From an uncultured Bilophila sp. (GTDB lineage Bacteria; Desulfobacterota; Desulfovibrionia; Desulfovibrionales; Desulfovibrionaceae), in NCBI GenBank assembly GCA_959604115.1, contig CAUHBW010000226.1:1-6408 (forward strand): DNA of 6,408 bases, read 5' to 3'. Shown here piece by piece: positions 1 through 4,688 of the stretch. The number at the start of each line of letters is the position of its first letter. Positions within the stretch are counted from its first letter, which is position 1. A program made the position numbers and the translations under genes. The notes beneath the pieces were generated by a model. That model ran no database searches. It saw only the letters and a list, made by a program, of their open reading frames with translations, and was not told where the DNA came from.

Positions 1-248
1 AGGCAAAACGTATCGTAGATAAATTTATAGAAATTGGTAGCGAGTTCGATCACGACAAGCATATATGTTTGAAAGAAGCTATTGATCTTGAATTAAATAT
101 AAAAAAACTTGAAGAGGATCAAGAGCTACAAGACTTGGTTTTGACCGTACACCACGCTTTCATGCATACCTTCGCTCAAGGAAACATCGTAAAGGCTATC
201 GAAAACCATAATGGTATTGCCATGTTTAATTTTGCCAATTCAAATTAA
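1..248 (+). CDS. C-terminal fragment, SDH-type serine proteinase-like protein (5' end outside window)
   Basis: The frame is open from the window edge (first whole codon at 3) to TAA at 246-248, giving 81 residues of a C-terminus. The tail contains DLVLTVHHAFMHTF followed by KAIENHNG. I associate this VHHxxMHT...KxIENH ending with the C-terminus of SDH_protease proteins (SppA/ClpP-fold serine proteases, also called serine dehydrogenase proteinases). That link is from memory and not checked. The catalytic part lies upstream of the window, so no active-site residue can be seen. The piece is hydrophilic and probably helical, with no membrane segment. It is AT-rich and unlike the GC-rich packaging genes, so it may be host DNA at the edge of the element or a phage accessory gene. 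The open frame is well supported; the family is not certain. Confidence 0.6.
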   Translation, partial: AKRIVDKFIEIGSEFDHDKHICLKEAIDLELNIKKLEEDQELQDLVLTVHHAFMHTFAQGNIVKAIENHNGIAMFNFANSN

Positions 249-270
249 GGATTGACATTCCCCCGTTTTT

Positions 271-343
271 GTGGCGGCGTGTCCACACGGTGCTTGAAAA
301 CACCCGAAGGCGGACAACGCCACCCGACAGTATGGCCTTTTTT
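271..343 (+). other. Folded intergenic element followed by T-runs
   Basis: Three nested helices can be drawn by eye: GTGGCG (271-276) with CGCCAC (318-323), GTCC (281-284) with GGAC (312-315), and GGTG (289-292) with CACC (301-304) around an 8-nt loop. A six-T run follows at 338-343 and another T-run at about 350-356. The T-run is 14 nt after the stem, so this is not a standard intrinsic terminator, though it may end transcription from the gene at 1-248. It could equally be a conserved RNA or a remnant of a duplicated phage leader. The pairing is seen in the sequence; the function is unknown. Confidence 0.35.
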
Positions 344-401
344 GTGCCCTTTTTTTGAGAGTCAAAATTTTTTTTGGCTTTCTTTTGGGCTATAAGTGCA
401 T

Positions 402-493
402 CTACTGATGCCGGGTGTCCCCGATATGGCCAAGGCTTCGGCCTAAAGGCGGGGAGCAGCTCCTTCGGCTGTTTTCAACACCCGGCATTTTCT
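402..493 (+). ncRNA. C4-antisense-like structured RNA (candidate)
   Basis: A perfect 11-bp closing helix joins ATGCCGGGTGT (408-418) and ACACCCGGCAT (478-488) and is followed by a short U-tract (488-491). Inside it, CCCCG (419-423) pairs with CGGGG (450-454) around a UUCG-capped hairpin AGGC/GCCT (433-444), and a second hairpin CAGC/GCTG (457-471) follows. A -10-like TATAAG lies at 391-396, placing a start at about 402-404. The -35 is only a T-rich stretch. This layout, one long stem enclosing two hairpins in front of a phage regulator, recalls the C4 antisense RNAs (about 80-90 nt) that silence antirepressor operons in P1/P7-type phages. Two segments are complementary to the rha leader further right. 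The opposite strand lacks a U-tract, so the plus strand is preferred. The structure could alternatively be the 3' end of the toxin-antitoxin transcript. Confidence 0.5.
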
Positions 494-776
494 ATTGGGG
501 AATAGGTGTTGCCTGCATCTTTATGTTCATTGCCTGCATGACCCGAAAGACAGTATCAAAACGCGGTTTGGCACCTGGGCGCAGAGCCTTGTAAAGGCTT
601 TCTCTGTTCAGTCCTGAATCTTCAGCCAGTTTTGCTATTCCACGGGAACGGGCAATATCGCCAAGAGCGGCGATCAGTAAATCTGGATCATTTTCTTCCA
701 TAACGGCAGAAAGGTAAGCGGCAATAGCTTCCTCGCTATCAAGATAATCCACAACATCAAACTTTGAGTACTTCAT
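492..776 (-). CDS. higA: HigA-type antitoxin (HI1420-like addiction module protein)
   Basis: This 94-aa protein matches the short phage-associated HTH antitoxins of the HI1420 family, which neutralise a RelE/HigB-type toxin and repress their own operon. The N-terminal MKYSKFDVVDYLDSEEAIAAY region is typical. The segment DIARSRGIAKLAEDSGLNRE (about residues 40-59) leads into a lambda-repressor-like helix-turn-helix, with SLYKAL as recognition helix and FDTVFRVMQAMNIK after it. The start ATG (774-776) overlaps the toxin stop in an ATGA junction, so translation is coupled. A purine-rich AAGGGG lies a few bases upstream. The gene order is toxin then antitoxin, as in higBA. The stop at 492-494 directly abuts the C4-like RNA. 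It probably binds the palindrome at 1086-1101. The family assignment is secure; the symbol is by type, not by orthology. Confidence 0.9.
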   Translation of the reverse strand: MKYSKFDVVDYLDSEEAIAAYLSAVMEENDPDLLIAALGDIARSRGIAKLAEDSGLNRESLYKALRPGAKPRFDTVFRVMQAMNIKMQATPIPQ

Positions 777-1075
777 CGTTTTCCCCTTCTTTCGTTTGCC
801 ATTCCCACGGCCTTTTCAATATCTCTTTGCTGTGTTGACTTATCACCTCCAGCAAGAAGTATGTACACGCAATCACCTTCCTGCATGAAATACACGCGAT
901 AGCCCTTCCCTGTGTGTATCCGCATTTCTGACACTCCTTCACCCACCGGCTTGCAATCTCCGAAGTTTCCCAGCTCCGCACGGCGTATCCGGGCAAGAAC
1001 ACCAAACTTGGCGCGAAGGTCTTTTATTTCTGTCAGCCATGTTTCAAATTGGTCTGATTTTATGAGTGTGTTCAT
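773..1075 (-). CDS. higB: HigB/RelE-superfamily toxin (Gp49/HI1419-like)
   Basis: This 100-aa protein fits the phage-derived Gp49-like toxins, small RelE-fold mRNA interferases. The family pattern is visible in order: FETWLTEIKDLRAK, then IRRAELGNFGDCKPVGEGVS, then EMRIHTGKGYRVYF, then ILLAGGDKSTQQRDIEKA. Family members cleave ribosome-bound mRNA when the antitoxin is lost; that function is known for the family, not shown here. I chose ATG at 1073-1075 because it begins MNTLIKSDQF like its relatives. An in-frame GTG at 1112-1114 would put the -35 and -10 boxes inside the coding region. No ribosome binding site precedes the ATG, and the predicted transcription start falls at or just before it, so the mRNA may be leaderless. 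The stop overlaps the antitoxin start by 4 nt. Confidence 0.88.
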   Translation of the reverse strand: MNTLIKSDQFETWLTEIKDLRAKFGVLARIRRAELGNFGDCKPVGEGVSEMRIHTGKGYRVYFMQEGDCVYILLAGGDKSTQQRDIEKAVGMANERRGKR

Positions 1076-1082
1076 GCGTAAA

Positions 1083-1111
1083 AAGGTAGCCAATCGGCTA
1101 CGCTTTGTCAA
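1083..1111 (-). promoter_or_regulatory. Promoter and palindromic operator of the toxin-antitoxin operon
   Basis: Read on the minus strand, a perfect TTGACA (1106-1111) is followed after exactly 17 bases by TACCTT (1083-1088). The perfect inverted repeat GTAGCC-GATT-GGCTAC (1086-1101) fills the spacer and overlaps the -10. An operator placed there would let a bound antitoxin block RNA polymerase, the usual autoregulation of HigBA systems. Boxes, spacing and palindrome are seen directly; antitoxin binding is inferred. The projected start lies at or just before the toxin ATG. Confidence 0.7.
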
Positions 1112-1192
1112 CACCCTCTTGACTTTCAGCCACTTTCATGGTGAACTTCCTTCTGCGGAGCCTCGAAACTCCTTTCTGAGACGGAAGCCAAC

Positions 1193-1385
1193 CCCGTGAG
1201 AGTGGCTATTTTTGTGCACTGCCAAGACATGCTTGATGCCTTGGGAGAGGTGTATCATACGATCTTCACGGGTCGGGAGTAGGCTAATACAATACCCTTC
1301 GGGGGAATAGGCCTGGCTGTTCTCAGACAGTTTCGAGCTCCCGGCCCTTGCTATTTTCAAGGGCCAATCGAAAAAATCTGAGAAG
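1193..1385 (+). promoter_or_regulatory. Structured leader of rha (possible antisense-RNA target)
   Basis: The stretch before rha has no convincing protein gene but folds extensively. Stem CCCGTGA (1193-1199)/TCACGGG (1266-1272) encloses a hairpin with arms 1222-1230 and 1236-1244 (eight pairs and one A-C mismatch, loop GCTTG). A small CTGT/ACAG hairpin lies at 1317-1330. A perfect 8-bp hairpin GGCCCTTG (1343-1350)/CAAGGGCC (1358-1365) ends only 26 nt before the rha ATG. A modest ribosome binding site, GAGAAG (1380-1385), follows. There is no T-run after the last hairpin, so it is not a terminator. The segments 1235-1244 and 1337-1349 are complementary to the C4-like RNA at 402-493. A 28-codon GTG frame (1196-1282) could be a leader peptide. 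Confidence 0.5.
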
Positions 1386-1391
1386 TTCACT

Positions 1392-2078
1392 ATGTCACAG
1401 GCCCTTCTTCTCTCTACGCCCGTCCCTACAGTATCCGTCCACGCTGGACGCCCCGCAACTACCTCCCTTGATGTGGCCAAGTTTTTCGGTAAGCGTCACG
1501 GCAATGTCGTTCGAGATGTCTATCAACTCATAGATAACACGCCGGAAACATTTAGCCGACTCAATTTTGAGTTGGCCTCCTATCTTGATGAACAAGCCAA
1601 AAATCGCCCTATGTTCATTATTTATCGTGACGGCTTTACCCTCTTGGCGATGGGCTATACAGGCCCGGAAGCCATACGGTTTAAGCTCGCCTACATCGAA
1701 GCCTTCAACCGCATGGAGGCCGAACTCGCCAAGCGCAACCGCCCCGCCCTGCCCGCCGCTCCGCGCTTTGACGAAGCCGCCATGCTGGAACTCGCCGCCG
1801 AAATCCGGGAGGCCCAACAGCACTACTACCGCACCTTCGGGCACCTGTGCAGCAGGCTGATCACCATGAGCATCCCCGTCTTCACCGCGCTGGAACGCCG
1901 CGTCTACAAGGAAGCCCCCGACCGCCCCTTCTCCGGCACCCGCATCGGAGCACAATGGGAACGGTACTTCACCGAACGCATGACCGACGCCCTGCGCTCC
2001 CTTGACGACAGGCTGCCGGACGAGAAGAACCCGGCAATGCTCCTGCTGGAATACGCCCGCGCCATGAGCGCACGCTGA
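1392..2078 (+). CDS. rha: Rha family phage regulatory protein
   Basis: This 228-aa protein carries the Rha domain in about residues 12-112. Visible marks are TTSLDVAKFFGKRHGNVVRD (23-42), RPMFIIYRDGFTLLAMGYTG (72-91) and FKLAYIEAFNRME (97-109). Rha is a phage regulator, named for lambdoid-phage genes that interfere with growth in hosts lacking integration host factor. It is often found where other phages carry an antirepressor. The C-terminal half (about 120-228) is helical and charged, rich in Ala/Glu/Arg, and is not a module I recognise. The ATG follows GAGAAG by 6 nt and sits behind a structured leader. Composition changes inside the gene: the N-domain is near 40-50% GC, and from about 1690 it rises above 65%, suggesting a domain swap. 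The Rha assignment is firm; its exact role here is unknown. Confidence 0.92.
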   Translation: MSQALLLSTPVPTVSVHAGRPATTSLDVAKFFGKRHGNVVRDVYQLIDNTPETFSRLNFELASYLDEQAKNRPMFIIYRDGFTLLAMGYTGPEAIRFKLAYIEAFNRMEAELAKRNRPALPAAPRFDEAAMLELAAEIREAQQHYYRTFGHLCSRLITMSIPVFTALERRVYKEAPDRPFSGTRIGAQWERYFTERMTDALRSLDDRLPDEKNPAMLLLEYARAMSAR

Positions 2079-2084
2079 TTCGCA

Positions 2085-2113
2085 TTGGCATTGGAAACGT
2101 GATCCTGTATCCT
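2085..2113 (+). promoter_or_regulatory. Promoter of the small coiled-coil membrane protein gene
   Basis: TTGGCA (2085-2090, five of six consensus bases) and TATCCT (2108-2113, four of six) are separated by exactly 17 bases. They lie just after the rha stop and 23 nt before the next start codon. This would make the downstream gene independently transcribed. It is predicted by consensus only. Confidence 0.5.
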
Positions 2114-2136
2114 GCACCCAACGGAGGGAATCCCCC

Positions 2137-2415
2137 ATGTTGCTGTTTGATGACGGAAAGAGACTTGAAAAGGCCGTAGGCGAAGAAGCGGCCCGCGCTA
2201 TCGTGGAAGTTCTGGAGCGTTTTGACGAAAGCCAGCGCAATGCGAATGCGACCAAAGGCGACTTGCGCGAAACGGAGCTACGCCTGTTGAAGGAAATAGA
2301 CAGTGTTCGCCTTGAGATACAGAAGGCTAAGGCCGAAACCATCAAATGGGTAGCGGGTATCATCACCGCCCAGACCGTAGCAATCATCGCCGCAATCATT
2401 GCCTTGATGAAGTGA
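2137..2415 (+). CDS. Small coiled-coil protein with a C-terminal membrane anchor
   Basis: A 92-aa protein with an excellent ribosome binding site, GGAGGG (2123-2128), 8 nt before the ATG. Residues 1-35 are amphipathic helix, and about 40-68 form a charged heptad-like helix (GDLRETELRLLKEIDSVRLE). Residues 70-91 form a single hydrophobic segment (KWVAGIITAQTVAIIAAIIA) ending MK. The layout of coiled coil, one TM and almost no tail matches DUF1640/CCDC90-like small bacterial proteins, which are common near prophage and TA genes and have no settled function. The N-terminus is probably cytoplasmic. It has its own promoter and a terminator, so it looks like a moron-type accessory gene between rha and the packaging operon. 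No function is assigned; the topology is well supported. Confidence 0.85.
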   Translation: MLLFDDGKRLEKAVGEEAARAIVEVLERFDESQRNANATKGDLRETELRLLKEIDSVRLEIQKAKAETIKWVAGIITAQTVAIIAAIIALMK

Positions 2416-2421
2416 AAAAAC

Positions 2422-2450
2422 AAAGCCCCTAGTTTACAACTGGGGGCTTT
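2422..2450. terminator. Bidirectional intrinsic terminator between convergent units
   Basis: AAAGCCCCTAGTT (2422-2434) pairs with AACTGGGGGCTTT (2438-2450) with one wobble pair around a 3-nt loop. On the minus strand the stem is followed by TTTGTTTTTTC, a strong U-tract that ends the packaging operon. On the plus strand the tail (TTTCCCTT) is weaker but can serve the coiled-coil gene, whose stop is 7 nt upstream. The minus-strand HTH gene has its TAA (2434-2436) at the loop. Confidence 0.85.
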
Positions 2451-2652
2451 CCCTTCCCTCCCTCCACACCTGCAACCTGATCGCCTCCGCGCTGTACCGC
2501 GCCTTGCTCCCCTCACCTTCCACGGCTATGGGTGCCCCCTGCCGCACCCATAGCTTGATCTGCCTCTCGCCCACCCCGAAGGCTTCCTTGATCTCCGCGA
2601 GGCTCCGCAAAATCATCGGCGCGTAGACGACCACCATTTCCCGTTCCGCCAT
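2434..2652 (-). CDS. Small helix-turn-helix DNA-binding protein, last gene of packaging operon
   Basis: A 72-aa protein. Residues 16-36 (RSLAEIKEAFGVGERQIKLW) form a helix-turn-helix, followed by VRQGAPIAVEGEGSKARYSA (37-56), a wing-like turn ending in a helix. This is the winged arrangement of MerR/excisionase/Nu1-type small phage DNA-binding proteins. It probably binds DNA, but target and role (packaging accessory, regulator or excisionase) cannot be told. The ATG at 2650-2652 is preferred. It lies one base after the stop of the preceding gene, with a G-rich GGGGGG about 8 nt upstream. A TTG at 2685 would overlap that gene by 32 nt. The stop lies in the loop of the operon terminator. Confidence 0.75.
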   Translation of the reverse strand: MAEREMVVVYAPMILRSLAEIKEAFGVGERQIKLWVRQGAPIAVEGEGSKARYSAEAIRLQVWREGRESPQL

Positions 2653-2653
2653 C

Positions 2654-3301
2654 TCAGTACCCCCCGAGCCTGTCCGCCGGGCCAAGGTGTTCCCTCGCTT
2701 CCCCGCGCCGCCGGTTCAAATCCATCTCGGCCACGGCCCACAGAAGTGCCGCGGCTCCGGGGTAATCCGTCATCCGCCTGTCCACGTCCTCGCTCCCCAG
2801 CCGCTGCGCCTCGGACGCCGCCGTGCAGTCCGGCCCGAAGAAGAGCGTCTTCTCTCCCACAATCCGCTGTTGGAGAAGGCCGAGGTAGAACGGAAGCATC
2901 CGTTCCCCGCTCCCGTTCCATGCCTGCGGATCGGTAAGCCGTATCCTCCGGCGGCGTTCCCGGCGCAGGTCGTCGTTGGCGGCATCGAGGAATACCACGC
3001 GCCTGTCGTCCCCCGGCGTGATGACGCACGACGCCGACCAATCCTCGTAGAGCCTGACCGCCATGTCCACGAGGTCGGCCACGCCGCCGGAGCGGTATTC
3101 GTTGAGCACATGGACGTGGTTGTGTACGTTCAACACGGCGGGCCGCCCGCGTATCTCCCCGAGCACGATGACGCATCCCTGCGCGATGCCGTGAGGCCAT
3201 GCCAACGCGGCGACGATGCGCGAGAACTGCCGTCCTGTACGGTTTTCCAGAAAGAAGGTTTCCTGCGTCATGGCGTCGCGCAGTGTACGGATGTACGGCA
3301 T
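2654..3301 (-). CDS. Phage protein of unknown function downstream of terL (possible nuclease-like fold)
   Basis: A 215-aa soluble protein I do not recognise. ATG at 3299-3301 follows the terL stop by one base. A longer in-frame version starting near 3397 would lie inside terL and is rejected. Residues 42-69 read as two strands, CVIVLGEIRG and AVLNVHNHVHVLNEYRSGG, with three close histidines (60, 62, 64) and acidic E49 and E68. A helix VADLVDMAVRLYEDW follows. Residues 107-125 are very basic (DLRRERRRRIR). The C-terminus has TDYPGAAALLWAVAEM. The order of an acidic strand, VLNEYRSG, a helix ending in W, and a late D-x-P-x-A-A-x-x-x-A pattern faintly resembles the RNase H-like nuclease domain of large terminases. 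That is a visual impression only. The operon position suggests a packaging or head-assembly role. Confidence 0.75.
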   Translation of the reverse strand: MPYIRTLRDAMTQETFFLENRTGRQFSRIVAALAWPHGIAQGCVIVLGEIRGRPAVLNVHNHVHVLNEYRSGGVADLVDMAVRLYEDWSASCVITPGDDRRVVFLDAANDDLRRERRRRIRLTDPQAWNGSGERMLPFYLGLLQQRIVGEKTLFFGPDCTAASEAQRLGSEDVDRRMTDYPGAAALLWAVAEMDLNRRRGEAREHLGPADRLGGY

Positions 3302-3302
3302 G

Positions 3303-4688
3303 TCAGCTCCAGTCGGCCCCGGTGATGAGGTTCCCTCCGGGGGATAGCAGTTCGGAAAGGGCGTCACAGGTCGGATCGACCTGATCGTCATGCTCATGAG
3401 TCATGGCCGGGCTGAACGCCGCCAGCTCCCCGATGTAGGCGTTCACCCAAGACTCATCCTCCGGCACGAAAAGACGCCCTGCCCGGATGTACGGGAGGAC
3501 ATCGTTGACACGGGATACCTTGTCGCGGTCCCGCTGTATCGGGATAACCGGGATATTCGTCTCCCGGCGCAATGTCTGGATGAGCCCCGTGCCGGACACC
3601 TTGTCCTCGACAAAGAACCCGGCGAAGCGCACGGGATTGGTGATGCGGTTCGGACGGTGGCGCTCGTAGAAGGCCTTCGCCGCGCTGATAAGGTCGGGGG
3701 CTTCCAGCCTGTCGCGCATGAGGTCGAGGATGTAGACGTTCTGCCCGTCCGTCCCGGCAAGGATGAAGACCGTGAAGTCGTTGTGCTGGCCCGTCTTCTG
3801 TGCCGTATCCACAAAAATGCCCACGCTTGCGATGCCCTCTGGCCTCATCTCGAAACGTCGTATCCAGTCCGTCTTGATCATCGCCCCGCCGGGCGGCGTG
3901 GGAGCCTGCATGTACTGTGCGGAAAAGGCAAAAGGATCAAGAGCGTTCAGGCGTTCCATCGCCCCGTGGTCGAACGTCTCGGGCCAGAGCATGACTCCAT
4001 CATCATCCACAACCGGGATGGAGAGAATGTGCCACTGGCCCGGCTCCGTGGCCCGCACATACCCCACGAGGTCTTTTTCATGCAGCCGCTGCATGATGAG
4101 CAGGATGGGCGTGTGCGCGGCGTTCCGGCGCGAGTACAGGGCCTGCGAGTACCACAGGTTGCACTTCTCCCGGCGGACGGTCAGCGCGTCCAGCGCCTGA
4201 ATGGGGTCGTCGATGAGGATGCCGCCGCCGAACTCCGACCGCTTCTTGCCCGCGCCGAAGCCCGTCAGGGCCCCCTCCGCGCCCACGCCGTAAACGGCCC
4301 CGCCCGCCGTGGTGCGGAAGTAGTCCTGCCGCCCCTTCCCGGACTGCACGCCGACGTATGGGGCGATGCGCCGATACCAGTCCGAGGCGCAGCACTCTTT
4401 GATCGCCAGCGTCTGGGCAATGGCAAGGGTGGCGGAACTGGCTGTGTATATCCACTCGGAATCAGGGAAGCACATCAGGCCCCATGACACGAGGTCGCGG
4501 GCGATGTACGTCTTGCCGTGGCGCGGGGGAATGCAGATGGCGAGGTTCCGGGCCCCTCCGGGCAAGGTGCCGGCCACCCACTGCGTAACAGACTGAAAAA
4601 TACGGCGGTGGAACGGGCGCACAACGCGGGGCTGGCGCGTCAGGATGCCGTGGGCGACAAAGAACTCCTCAAGCGTCGGGAGTTTCAC
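3303..4688 (-). CDS. terL: Phage terminase large subunit (ATPase and nuclease)
   Basis: A 461-aa complete terminase motor, which pumps DNA into the prohead and cuts it. The N-terminal ATPase has Walker A CIPPRHGKT (52-60) and Walker B GILIDDP (156-162), with D160/D161. A coupling-type region, LLIMQRLHEKDLVGY, lies at 196-210. The C-terminal RNase H-like nuclease shows its three acidic sites: IFVDTAQ (D294), FFVEDKVSG (E361/D362) and HEHDDQVD (D434/D435, with D438). All key residues are present, so the enzyme looks active. The start is GTG (4686-4688), overlapping the upstream stop as GTGA, which means translational coupling. The length is typical of the Terminase_6 type. It follows TerS and a 148-aa gene. 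The usual portal gene does not come next. The assignment is secure. Confidence 0.97.
   Translation of the reverse strand: MKLPTLEEFFVAHGILTRQPRVVRPFHRRIFQSVTQWVAGTLPGGARNLAICIPPRHGKTYIARDLVSWGLMCFPDSEWIYTASSATLAIAQTLAIKECCASDWYRRIAPYVGVQSGKGRQDYFRTTAGGAVYGVGAEGALTGFGAGKKRSEFGGGILIDDPIQALDALTVRREKCNLWYSQALYSRRNAAHTPILLIMQRLHEKDLVGYVRATEPGQWHILSIPVVDDDGVMLWPETFDHGAMERLNALDPFAFSAQYMQAPTPPGGAMIKTDWIRRFEMRPEGIASVGIFVDTAQKTGQHNDFTVFILAGTDGQNVYILDLMRDRLEAPDLISAAKAFYERHRPNRITNPVRFAGFFVEDKVSGTGLIQTLRRETNIPVIPIQRDRDKVSRVNDVLPYIRAGRLFVPEDESWVNAYIGELAAFSPAMTHEHDDQVDPTCDALSELLSPGGNLITGADWS

Noticed and set aside
252..257. Perfect TTGACA as a -35 box right of the first gene
   Set aside because: No -10-like sequence lies at 16-18 bases; that spot is GC-rich (CGGCGT).
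249..491. tRNA, CRISPR array or attachment site in the gene-free stretch
   Set aside because: No cloverleaf with a T-loop, no regularly spaced repeats, and no long direct repeat elsewhere in the window was found by eye.
757..1005. Minus-strand cysteine-containing open frame (82 codons)
   Set aside because: It lies in another frame of the toxin gene, which has full family motifs.
912..1199. Plus-strand open frame opposite the toxin and running into the rha leader
   Set aside because: Most of it is antisense to a well-recognised toxin. The tail (RNSFLRRKPTP) could be a leader-peptide relic but lacks its own start.
1343..1376. Hairpin plus A-run as a terminator
   Set aside because: The A-run is on the wrong side for plus-strand termination, and on the minus strand it precedes the stem rather than following it.
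1136..1480. Minus-strand open frame across the rha leader
   Set aside because: It overlaps the rha start on the other strand and the structured leader, with no ribosome site or family resemblance.
1395..2516. Minus-strand open frame of 373 codons opposite rha and the coiled-coil gene
   Set aside because: Both plus-strand genes are clear by family or topology and have their own ribosome sites, and the frame runs through the bidirectional terminator.
2613..3200. Minus-strand alternative frame within the 215-aa gene
   Set aside because: It is extremely Arg/Gly-rich, a typical frame-shadow of GC-rich DNA, and conflicts with the coupled start at 3301.
2687..3325. Plus-strand open frame of 212 codons opposite the 215-aa gene
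   Set aside because: The minus-strand gene fits the operon with a 1-nt gap to terL. The plus frame has no promoter or ribosome site.
3390..4487. Long plus-strand open frame (365 codons) opposite terL
   Set aside because: It is antisense to a terL with all motifs intact. The composition is an Arg/Val/His-rich mirror of GC-rich coding DNA, and no ribosome site or family motif was seen.
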